A DNA stretch of 64,000 nucleotides from Undaria pinnatifida (lineage: Eukaryota; Sar; Phaeophyceae; Laminariales; Alariaceae): contig JABAKD010000027.1 in the NCBI GenBank assembly GCA_012845835.1, positions 4,729,465-4,793,464 of the forward strand. Reading direction: 5' to 3'. Positions 25,201 through 37,200 of this stretch are shown piece by piece. The position numbers and the translations under genes were made by a program. Each line of letters opens with the position of its first letter. The first letter of the stretch is position 1. Below the pieces are notes generated by a model that did not search any database, was not told where the DNA came from, and was given only the letters and a program-made list of their open reading frames with translations.

Positions 25201-28200
25201 TTGGTCCTCATGAGCGCCACGCTCCAGCAGGGGAAGTACTCGGGCTACTTCGGGGGGTGTCCTATCACTACTATTGGCGCAAGGACTTTCCCCGTGCAGG
25301 TGCGTGTGTGCGCTTGGGTTGGTTGGCGGTAGTGTTGGTGGTAGTGTTGGTGCTGGTGTTGGAGTTAGAACTCGAGTCCGATCACGATTATTGGTGCGGG
25401 GACTTTCTCCGTGCAAGTGCGTGTCTGCGCTTTGTTGGGGCTGGTGTTGGCGTTGGTTCGTTGGTGTAGATGTGGCGTTGATGTTGGTGTTGGCGCTTGT
25501 GTTGTTGGCGTTGGCATTAGCATTAACATGGGGGTGTCCCACGCGACCATTGGCAGAATTACCTGTGCGGTGCAGGTGCTGTGTGTGCTTGGTTGGTTGG
25601 GGTTAGCGTTGATGTTGGTGTCGGTGTTGGTGTTGGTGTCGGTGTTGGTGCTGGTGTTGGTGATCGTGGTATTGATGTTGGCAACGTTAGCATTACTGCT
25701 ACTGTCCGCGTTGCCATTGCCATGGACGTTGCCGTTAACGTTGTGGCGCTACGTGTGCCGTTGTCGTTGCTGTTGCAGTTTCCGCTGTCGCTGTTGTTAT
25801 CGTTTTCGTTACCGTTCCCGCAACTGTGGTCGTTACCGTTGGGTCGGGTACAGGGTTGCAGGAGTGAGGAGGCCCCAAAGAATAGGGGCCACCTTTACGG
25901 TAGCACACGTCAGTTTCCGATACCGTGGTTGTTGCCGTTCCCGTTGCGTTAATTTTGTACCATTTCGCTAGCTGTTACCGTTACTGTTACTCTCTCGTCA
26001 ACGTAAAAAAATGCTGACGCAGGCGTTCTTCTTGGAGGACGTACTGGTTCAGACCAAGTACCTCGGAGAGATGGGCGCAGAAACCGGCGGCGGCGGCGTC
26101 GGGGGGTTGCTAGGCGGGTCAGGCTTGGCTGCGCTGGAAGAGGAGGGGGAAGGCGCGTACGATTGCGCCCTCTGTGGGAAAGCTGGCTTCCGGTACGCGC
26201 GCCATATCTGATGATGGCCCTTTTGACCCCTGCTACCTCTGAAAAAATATGTTCCTCGCCATTTTCAAGTGGTTGTGCCCCAAAACGCGGCAAAATCACC
26301 CCTTGCTAATTTGAAGTAGTTCGTGCCCTAAAACGTGGGCGCAGTTCTAACGGAGTTAATGAAAACAAGAAAAAAATCGTGGCAAAAAGCTGTTGACAAC
26401 CATTTGTCATGGAATATGTGGTGTTTTTTTTCTTTATCACGTCTTACGTGCTTCCTGTGTCGCAACGCCAACGGCTTGTAGCTGGTTGCACGATAACGCG
26501 GTATGTGTGTAGCAGAGAGAAACAACGGGGTAGAGCTCGTGACAGTGGGGGAGGGGGCAGTGCGCACAGGGCAAGCGCCACGCAGGGGAGTTAAGGGTCG
26601 GGTAGTAGAGGGTGGGGGGGTTGTTGGTTTCCTCACATTAACTCGCATCATGGAGTCCGTGGTCACCGGACAGACTCCAGTCACTTTGGAGTAGAAAAAC
26701 ACCCACGTCCCGCAAAAGAAAACACATTAAACAAGCCAAAAGTGGCACACGTATATATCACATGAATAGTACCTGAAGCAAGTCGAACACCTGCCAAAAA
26801 AAAGCGTGAAAGTAAAAACGGAAGCGTGCGTACGTATCAGGCCCATGCTGGTACATTTTGATGAATCAAACTTTTTGGTCAATCTCACAGCTGAAGTGTA
26901 TTTTTTCATTTTTTCTAATATACACGTTCAAGATTCTCAGGTGAAACCGACTACACCGCATGCCACCAAGGAAACCAGTTTTGTACAAATCCGAGGAGAA
27001 AACAAAAAAGCGGAAGAGAGAAAAACGGGGTGGGGTTTGGGAAGTATAGGACGGGGTGTGTGGGGGGTAGGGGGTGGGGCGAAGCCTGACGTAGCGATGA
27101 GTCGGCTAGGTAGGTGGAGAGAGAATGCCTGTTGTTCGCTTTTCCCGCTCCTCGGCCCCTTGGGAAGCATGAATGTCACGCGTGCAGAACATACATTTAC
27201 AAGTTTTGCGGGTGCGGAGGTTACTTTTTGGTGTAGAATATTTTCGCTTGGAGTGTTAGATATGTTTCGCTCTTGCGCAAACGCTGTTAGTTTTTTTGCG
27301 CGAACGTCAAAGTTTTGTGGTAAGGTAGAGCGGTAATTTTTTAGCTTTTTCGCGAACGTTGAGCTCTTGTGATGATGCATAGTTATTTTGTCCAAGCTTT
27401 CCGCACCTGTTCCGCTTACTGTTGCGTCATTCCTCGTCCGAAGCAGCGGCAGGCCGGTGGCACTTCTTTGTTTACCCCCCCCCACCACCCCCCCCCCGCT
27501 TACCCCCCACTTTAACGGTTCCTTTGTTCTCGCGGCCCGGGTTGGTCACTGCTCAGGTCAGCGGAGGAACTGGGCACGCACGCGGCCATGTGCTTCGGCA
27601 CGGCGGGTCTCGACCCCGCCCTAGAAGGCTTTTCCAAAGAAGGGCTGCAGATTCTTTTGTCTGGGGACGGATCTACCGGAGCGGCGGCCGGAGGCGCAGG
27701 GGAGTTGGATGAAGAGATACCGTCCCCGTTGCGTGGGCCACCGTCTTCGGCTAAGGGCTTCGATCGTAGCGGGAGCGCTGCGGGAGCAGGGTGGCAGGGG
27801 TCAGCGTCGGCGGGTGCTGGGGCTGGGACTGAGGTGAACAACGGAGGCGTCTCGTCCTTGGAAAATGGGGGGGGAGGGCATGCTGGCGGGGGTGATCAAG
27901 GCGGGAACGGGATGGACACGAGCGACTTCGACGTAGATAGCATCGGAGATCCCGAGGTTTGTCAGGTCGGGGGTGGGGGGCGGGACGGGGATGGAGGGGA
28001 GTTGCTCCCTCTTTGTCGCGACTATCTGGTGCTTGCTAACTGGGTGATTTTGTTGTTTCTGGAAAGAAACGTTGCGGTGTATGGCGTAGCTGAAAACCGG
28101 GCGTGTCGAGAAATTCACAAATAATCGCAGAAACAAATACTTCCGCGCCTCAAAGAAGGGGAACAGGGTTTGACACCGCTGGCCGAACTGACAAATTCCT

Positions 28201-31200
28201 TGCCGTGCCAGGAACAACGAACCATTATGTTGTTAGTTCCGCGTGCGTAGGGACTCACAGACAACTCCCCACCCCCGCCCCGCCCCCACCTCAAACACGC
28301 CGGTCTCGACATACGTTTCACTCACTCCAATCCCCTCCCTCGAGTATGAATATCATGGCTACGCGACCTAGGATATTGCCATTAGCGTGGCCGCCCGACG
28401 TGTGGGTTTTGATTGGCGGAACCCTTCCGACCCTCCCTTCGTCCCTCCCTACCCCCCCACCCCGAAATACGGCTATGCATGAAATAAGCTCCCCCCCCCT
28501 CACCTAACCTCCCCATTCCTCCCCTCCCTTCCCTCCGAGAAAACAGCCACAAGCAGCAGAACAAGACGACGACGACGACGACGATTTCGTGGGGAGGGAG
28601 GACAACATGGGCGGCGGCGGTCTCCACGACGCAATGGCGCTATCCCAGCGGTGGGACGGTAAGGGGGCTTTCCGCGCGGAAAAGGCCTCGTCGAAATCGG
28701 GGAGGGCGGAGGAGCTCCTGACCAAGTACCAGTTTGCGTTCGACGATGAGTCCGTGGACTACGAGCTTGTGGAGTGCCTGCTGAGGTACATCTGCCGCTC
28801 GGCCTACGAGGAAGGGGCCGTGCTTGTCTTTTTGCCTGGCTGGGACGACATCAGCAGGTAGGGGTGGGGTGGGGTAGGAGTTGGGGTGGGGGGGGGTCGG
28901 GGTGAGGTTAGCGGTGAGGGGGGGGCGGTAGGGATGACGGTTGGGGGGGGATGAGGATGGAATTGGGGCGGGTTGGGGGGGGCAGAAGACGTGGGGTTGG
29001 AGTGGGGGTGGAGGGGAGGGAACGGATTTTCGATTGCGCTGTTGTATTGAAGTAGTAGCAGGCGAGGCTGCGTTGCAAGCGTATCCCGCCAAAAACCCAT
29101 CCTCGGCTCCCCTTCTTCAAAGAGGCTATAGCATTACGCTGGGGTTTTAGTGATGACACTGTCGTTGTCGCTGTTTTTTTTTGCCGTTGGACTTACTGTT
29201 GTATAATGGGGCAAAAACAACGTGCATACTATTGATAGTTGACTAGTGTGACGGCGCTCAGAGCAGTATGTATGCGCGTTCGACCTCCTGGGCCACTCCG
29301 TTTTCTGTATTTTGTTGTCTGATCTGCTCTGTGTTGGTGTGTTCGGTTCTGTCTTTACGCGTCTCATTTCCTCTTTCTGGTATATGCTGCTGTGTTTTAC
29401 TCTGCGTTGTTCTGTTCGATTCTGTTTGTTGCTTCTAATTTATCTCCGCGTGTGGCAGGCTGGGAGACTTCCTCCGTCAGTCGTCCCACTTCTCCGACGA
29501 GCGGAAGTTTCAGATTCTCCCCCTGCACTCAGGAGTGCCCACGTCGGCGCAGAGACAAGTCTTCGCGAGCCCCCCTGCGGGTTGCCGCAAGGTCTGTCCC
29601 GTTTGGCTTGTTGTATACCTCGGGGCGCTTTCGTTCTGCTTATCATTTTTTCTTCCTCAATCTCTCTATTGTCATGTGTTCTCCTTCCTCTCGTCCTTAC
29701 CAGGTACATTTTGTGCTCTTTTTCCTCTTTCGCTTTCTGTTGTTTTTGCCTTGTTTTTGGTGACTCCGCAGCATTTTTCGTTTCTTTCTGACTATTGTTT
29801 TTTCTTGTTCTTTTTGTACCCGGTGATCACGTACCCGTCTTTGGTTTTTGGTTGTTTGCTCGGCCGGTTTCGCGTCAAAACAAAACTAGCGTTCAGCGGG
29901 AATGCCTCGTTGTTACATACGATATTCTGCACACCTGTTAACCATCCAGTGAGGCGCAAGGCATGGCTTTTTGTCGAAAGAATCGAAGCTCCCCCCCCCC
30001 CCCCCCCCCTTCCCCTTCGTCATCCCTCCCTGTAGTTCTTGTCCGAAACCGTACCCGAAACGCAGTTGAAACTGAAACCTAAAACGAAAACGATAACGAA
30101 CCCACACCCAAAGTAAAAGTAACGCCGAATCTGGAAACCGAACCGACACCAACACCAAAACCGAAACCGACACCGACACCTAAACTGGCACCAATGCCGA
30201 CACCCAAACCAATACCGAAAACGAGACCGAAACCGAACCTGACACCGATACTGAAACTAGGATCAAGACTGAAGCTGAAACTGATACCCGAAATCGAAAC
30301 CGAAATCGAAACCGAAATCGAAACCGAAACCGAAATCGACGCTACACCGAAGCGAAACCGGAACCGGAACCGAAACCGAAACCGAAACCGACACTAAAAC
30401 AGACACCGAGACCGAACCCGAAACTGAAACCGAAGCCGAACCTGAAACCGACACTGAAACTGAGTCCGAAACCGAAATCGAAACCGCAACCTAGGCTAAA
30501 GCTGAAGCGGTCATCGAAGCCGAAACCGAAACCGAAACCGGAATCGACACCGACACCGAGACTAAAGATGAAATCGAAACCGAAAGCGAAACCGCAAAAA
30601 CGAAACCGACACCGTAACCGAGACTAAAGCTGAAACGTAAACAGAAACAGAAACAGAAGCAGACACCGACGCCGAAACAGACACCGAAACCGAGACCGAA
30701 ACCGAACCTGAAGCTGAGACTTGAACTGTAACCGAAACTAAGGCTGAAAGCGAAACCAAAGACGAAACCGAAGCTGAAACCGACAAAGCAACCGAAACCG
30801 GACCCGAAATTGAAACCGAACCTGAAACCGAGACCAAAACCGTAAGCGAGACTTGAGCTGAAGCTGAAACCGAAACCGAAACCGAAACCGAGACCGAACC
30901 GTGAGAGACTATAAAGTTAAACTGCACCGCGTGGAAGCCGAAAACGAAAACGAAACCGAAATAGGACCAGGAACTGAGACCGAAAGCGCAAGCGAGAGTA
31001 AAGCCGAAACTGAAACCGACATCGAAACCGAAACTGAAACCCAAACCGAAGCCAAAACCAAACCCGACACCAGAACCGAATCGACGTCGAAACTGAATCC
31101 GAAACCAGAACCAAAACCGAACCCGAACCCGAACCGACACTGAAACTGAAACTGCCACCGAAACCGAAACTGAGATTAAACCTACACCAAAACAAATAAA

Positions 31201-34200
31201 TCACGCCGAAATCGAAACCGAACCCGAAACCGACACTAAAACCAAACGGGCACTATAACCGAAACCGACATGGGAATTAGAACCGACACCGAAACTGAAA
31301 CCCCGAAACCGGAACCAACACCGAAACGACACTGAAACCGACATCTATAGAACAACCGAAACAGAACTGGAAACGACACCGAACTCGAAAACGAAATCGA
31401 CTCCAAACTGAAACCGAAACCGAAACCGAGGCTATAGATCGAAACCGATTTTATAAAACAACCGAAACAGAACTGGAAACGACACCGAACTCGAAAACGA
31501 AAGCGACGCCAAACTGAAACCGAAACCGAGGTTATAGATGAAACCGAATTCGAAATCGCAACCGAAACCGAAAAACAAAAACGAAAACGAAACGAAAACG
31601 AAAACAAAAACGCAAACGAGATCGACATCGAAACAGAAGCCAATCGAATTATGTCCACGGCTTGGCTGTTGCGTGTTTTAACATTCTTTTCCTCCGGCTA
31701 TTTTGTTTCTCCGCGATACGACTAACGGCAGATCGTGCTCTCCACGAACATTGCGGAGACTTCAATCACGATCGACGACGTGGCGTTTGTGATCGACAGC
31801 GGCAGGGCCAAGGAGTCCAACTACGACCCGCACCTCAAGATCAAGTGAGTGGGGGGAGGGTTGGGGTCGGGGAAGGAGAGGAGGCGGGTGAGAATGGGGG
31901 GGGACAAGGGTTGAACGGGGGGTGGGCGGGGGGGGGTTGAGGGGATGGAGGGCCGTCCGAAGGAGTGGGAGAGGGGGTGGAGGGGGGGGGGGGGGGGGGG
32001 GGGGGGGCATGTACTTTTCTCGCGCTACGGGTGTATTTTTATATTTTCTGAAGCCGTGAGTTCACTGACTATATGTCACCGACTAGTTATTGGTGGGTTA
32101 GGTGATACAGTTGTTACTATTTTTAGTTGCGTGCAGTAATTTTGTGGAGCTGTGCGTGTTGTATCTGACTGGCGTGTTTGAGGCTCGACATAATTTAGAA
32201 CCTTTATTTATTAAAGACTTGAGTATGTTAGCTGGCTTACTTCGCCGCCGATTTAGCAAGTAGCCATGATGTCGTCGATGCCTATCGTTACAGCGACCGG
32301 TAATTGTGCTGACGATGCCGCCCGACTCTTTCCACCCGTCCGTCCGTCCATCAATCGCCAATGCCTCCGCCGCCGCTATTGAATTCAATCGGAACGAATC
32401 GGACGGAACCGAATCATTCGGAACAAACCGAATCGGAACTCGGGTCTGATTGATTCGGAACAAATCGGATCGTATCGATTCGGGCCACCAAATTGGATCG
32501 GATTGGTTCGGGAAAAAATGACCCGGATTGATGCGGAACGAATGGAATCGAATCGATTCGGAATCGGATCGGATCGATTGGGAACATTTCGGATCGGACC
32601 GGAAAAAATTGGATCGAATCGATTCGGATCAAATCGAATTTACGACGGTGACGACGGTACAGGACTCTTGTCCCGCAGTGGGTGAGCAAGGCGTCAGCTC
32701 GTCAGCGAAGGGGAAGGGCCGGGCGGACAAAGGCCGGCGTCTGTTTCCACCTCTTCAGCGCGCTTAGGCACGAGTCTCTCCGTGACTACCAGGAGTCGGA
32801 ACTTCTCCGAACGCCGTTGGAGGTACGCTGGAATTCAAGGTTATCTCGCGAATGGAAGTACTTGAAGTTCAACATGAACTCAACTTCCACTTGAATTTCG
32901 AGTTGAAAATCATCTTCTAGCTCAACTTGTCGTTCAACTTGTTGTTCAACCAGATACACTTGAAGTTCGTCTGAAGGCTGACTGTGGCTTGCTTTTTTGC
33001 TTGCTTGTCTTTTGCGTTGCCCAACTGTACAAGCACGACGTGGCGGGACGTGCCCTGGCATGTCACAACTTACACCTTGAGTTTCGAAAATGTTTCGTCC
33101 TATTTTTTGTTTTATTTCGTTTTTTGTAGCTTTTCATGCCTTAGGCGAGCGCAGGAACAACGAATGCTGCGGTAGAGGTGCACCACTTTTTTTTTCTGAG
33201 GGTCCTCACCTTTGGAGCTTAAAGACCTCTCCCAAAAACTGATTTAGATAACAATAAAACTGCTACCGGGTGAAAAATCCATGACCTAGGTATGCAGCGA
33301 GAATCATACTAAAAAAAAATAAACCTATTTCCGACGATTTTTGGTTAAGGAGCCCCGTCATTCAGATAACGTTTCTGACGAAAACTCCTACCTCTATCGT
33401 AGCAGTCGTCGAACCTCCACTTGACACAAACCACCTTCGAATGCGAAATTGATTTGTTTGTGTGTTTTTGTTTGTTTGTTTTTCGTTGCGTTTCGCGAGG
33501 GCAGGAAGTGGTGCTGCAGGCGAAGATGCTGGGGCTGGCGAACGGCAAGCCGGGAGAAGCAGACTCGGCGGCTGGGTTCCTCGCTCAGGTAAACACGCAT
33601 CGTTCTTTCCTTTTTGCGTCGTTTTTCGACCGGTTGCAGCACCTGACGCCTGCTATTGTCAACGTTGAGGTAGGGTAGCGCTTTTTGCGGAGCATTTTCT
33701 GACGAGGCTCCTCCACCCAGGAAGTACCCCATGTCGTACCGTTGGAAACTCCTCCAGAGTGTACGGTATACGCTATTATTCGTTGTTTACCTTGACCATG
33801 GGATTGCTCATTGGGTTGCTCGTTCCAATTTTCTCCCAAATAAGGGTTTCGATTTACGGCTTTTCAAACGAGGCGCCACTGCTACTGTAGAATGCGTCTC
33901 CTCGTCACTCTTGGGCTGGTACGGCACGTGGCAGGGAAGCATGTCTCCCTTTTGTGATGGTAGCAGATGCTATCAGATGATCGTGCCAGCTTGAGGTACG
34001 TTGACGTGGGACGCGCGGGACAGAAGACAGGCGTGCCCGGGTTGTAGTTTCGTTTGTCCTCCTGTATCAACGGAAAATACGCGTTTTCGCTCGCTGTTGT
34101 GTTGGTGTTAGTGTTAGTGTTGGTGTGGGGTTTGTGTTTGTGTTTGTGTTGGTGCGGCGTTGGTGTCAGTGTTGGTGTTCATGTGGGGTTGGTGATGATG

Positions 34201-37200
34201 TTGGTGGTCTGGTTTTTATCGTAGGTGACATCGCTGTGGTTGTTGAGGCTGCGGCTTGTGTTAGAGTTGGCTTCAGTGGTGTTGTGGTCGTTATGTGGTC
34301 GGCGGTTGTTGTGGTTTGTGGTTGTGGCCGTGGTTGTTGCTGCGGCTGTTATTGGTGTTGTGCTGTTGTCGTTCTTCGGGTTGTAATGAAATAGTGTTGT
34401 TGCCGTTGTCGTCAAACACTTGAGACGTCTTGTAGTGTGTCCATGGCGGGAGGTAAGCGCGTTTGATTCACACACGCTGTAGCCCCCTCCCAGCCTCTTT
34501 TTATGCACGCAGGCGTTACCGTGCATAACAGGCGCGTCTTTTGCATGGCAACGCTCCTAACCTGCCACGTACCACGTGCCCCCCACCGTCGCCCCCGGCT
34601 CCAATTGATACACGTACATAAACGAAACCAAACCAAAAACAAGGCCATCGACTCGCCGCCGGAGCTGTCTGTAAAAAACGCGGTACAACTTCTGCAGAGC
34701 CTTGGCGCACTCGACGACCAGGAGGAGCTGACTGACCTCGGGTCCAGGCTAGCAGGCATTAGCATAGACCCAAGGTGCGCTCTTTCTAATGATGTTGGGG
34801 GAATCAGTCGCGGCGGGCCAGAGAGTGTCCAACGATTTTAGTGGAATATCTCTTGGCGGATTACTTGTAGCGGGAACAGTAAACCTCTTAAAAGGGGACA
34901 CAGGCCGGTCCGGGGACAGGTCTTTCCTGGTTGACAGAGCAAAACGAAGAGCTACAGCACTCACCTACCTGATCTGTAGGCGTGGACGAAACTAGCGAGC
35001 ATCATTCACAGCGTCCGGCTTTCGACCGAGTTAGTCACAGTCTCCTTGTACACAAAAACATACATGTTTTGTGAAGTCGATTCAATCTCGTCAATCTTTA
35101 TCTCTCTGGCTGTGTGGTCTGGTATGTGGTAGGTTGCCCCTTCTATGCAGCAAAGTGTATTATACTTCGTGATTTCGATCAAGCCTTCCAGGCTTTTCTC
35201 CTCCCTGATTGAGTGGTACAGTGTTAACAGACTGCCCCTTCTAAGGTGTGCTTCGTGTGTGCCCTATCGCGCGATTGGTTAGGGTGGGCAAGATGGTGCT
35301 GTGGTCGTACCTGCTGGGGTGTGCAGGTCCTGCCCTCACCGCCGCCTGCGCGATGACCTACAAGGACCCCTTCGTGCTGCCCATGAACGCCTCACAGCGG
35401 AACGATGCCAAGACGGCCAAGATCAATCTAGCACAGGTTAGCAATGAATCTCCCCAGTGTATGCCTGATCGGTGGAAACCGACGTGCTCCGTTTCGGCCT
35501 CGTAGGGACGAGAGGGTCTATGATCCCCCGGACCACGGCCATGCATGATAATATGGCACAGTTTCCTCCCCCCCCGAACCAAGTTTGTTGCCTTTTCCCT
35601 ACTTTTTTTGGTTGTTGTTTGTGTAAGTTTTGCTGCGGTAAACTACCTTATCCCTTGTGATGTTGTTTCTCCCTCGTGTTTGTTGTGCTGCAGTGCATAT
35701 AGTTATGAAATGCCAAGTCCCCATTCGTTGTTAGTTTCGGGTAACCTCCTCGTCCACCTCCCCCCACCACCCCCCATCCCCCTCCAAGCCCAACATTTGG
35801 ACCGCTCGCGCACAACCTATAATCACCCCCCCCCCCCCCGCCCCCCCCGCCTCCCCTTTTTTGTGTTTTGCAACGCTTCTGATGGTGTATTTGCCCCCCC
35901 CTCGGTCCTTTTCTTTGCAACGTTTTTTGTGTGCATTGCAGGGTTCGGAGAGCGACTTAATCGCTCTTCTCCGAGCGCTGGAGGGACACGCTCAGGCCAA
36001 GGCCCAAGGAGGGATGGGGGCGGCTATGGCACTGGCACGAAGAGGCCACCTGAGCGCAAACACCCTGGGCATGATCTGGGACATCTGCGGCCAGGTGGAG
36101 AGGGAGCTCAAGGGCCTGGGGCTTCCCGCGGCGTACGATTGGTGCGTATGGAGTGTGGGGGTTGACGTGCCGCCACCAGTCATCTTCATCTACGCTTACG
36201 AAACCCTTACAAAACTCGTGTTTCATTATTGTAAATGTGGCGGAATTGTCTTACTTACAGCCTGTGATTGGTCCGTCTTTACCAAGAACTTTCCTGGTGT
36301 ATACATGGGAGATAGGAGCTGTGTCACAAGATACACAAGATAGGGGTAGCGCTTTATGGTCAGGCAAGAACATTTTGCCTGACCGGGCTCGCCAAGTGAG
36401 TAACTGCTCAATATTGTTGGAATGTTACTTACGTTTTTACCACGTTTTTTGGTCTATGCAGTACCTATTAGCAGGCCATGGGATTGTTCATCCGGTTGCG
36501 CTTTTGTTCTTTTTTCACATTCGTTGTTTTGGGCGAGTTATGGAGCTCCTGATGTGAGGAGGGTCAGAACAAGTTTATGCACCCCTGCTGTAGCATGCTG
36601 CTGGTATGATTTGGTACGTGTAGGAGCATGGGCTGGAATCATGAGTGGATGCCTGCTGGGTACTATGGGGATTGGGTACCCACGGTATTGGAGACATTTC
36701 CCGCGGTATATTCGTGAATCGATCTGTAGCTTTTTATTGTTGTTTTCCCCCCTCGCCCCTCCCGCCCCTGCTGATCTCTGACACCGTTTTTAAAAGTTGA
36801 AGGTGTCTTTCATTTGGACTAGGAGCGGTGCTCCCTCTTGAAAGGAACGCGTTGCCAGTAGTCGAACGACTAAGATCAACAAATGAGTACGCCCCGCCCC
36901 CCGCCCCCCCCCCCTCCCGCCCTCGCTCGCTGATATCGGACACCGCTTGCCGTTCCCCAATAGGAGCAATTCGTGCAACAGCCACTGCCGCGACGTCTCT
37001 CTCCTGTCCAGCGTCCTTTGCGCCGGTTTGTACCCCAACGTTGCGATGCGCCGGCCAGGAGGGACGAACTTCAAGACGCTGGGCGGGCACACGGCCCGGG
37101 TGCGTTTTGATGCCAGTCACCGGGTGCTTTTTTCAGAAGACTGCAAGCCTTATCTACACCTTACTGACGTTTCCGTAGCCTATCTACATGCTGCATCTTG

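Noticed and set aside
30562-31158. Minus-strand Val/Ser-rich frame of 198 codons
   Set aside because: It is entirely a translation of the CCGAAA satellite.
32670-32680. CCCGCAG as the acceptor for helicase exon 14
   Set aside because: It would shift the frame to an immediate TGA; the GTACAG at 32657-32662 restores the frame and gives the conserved LVPQW segment.
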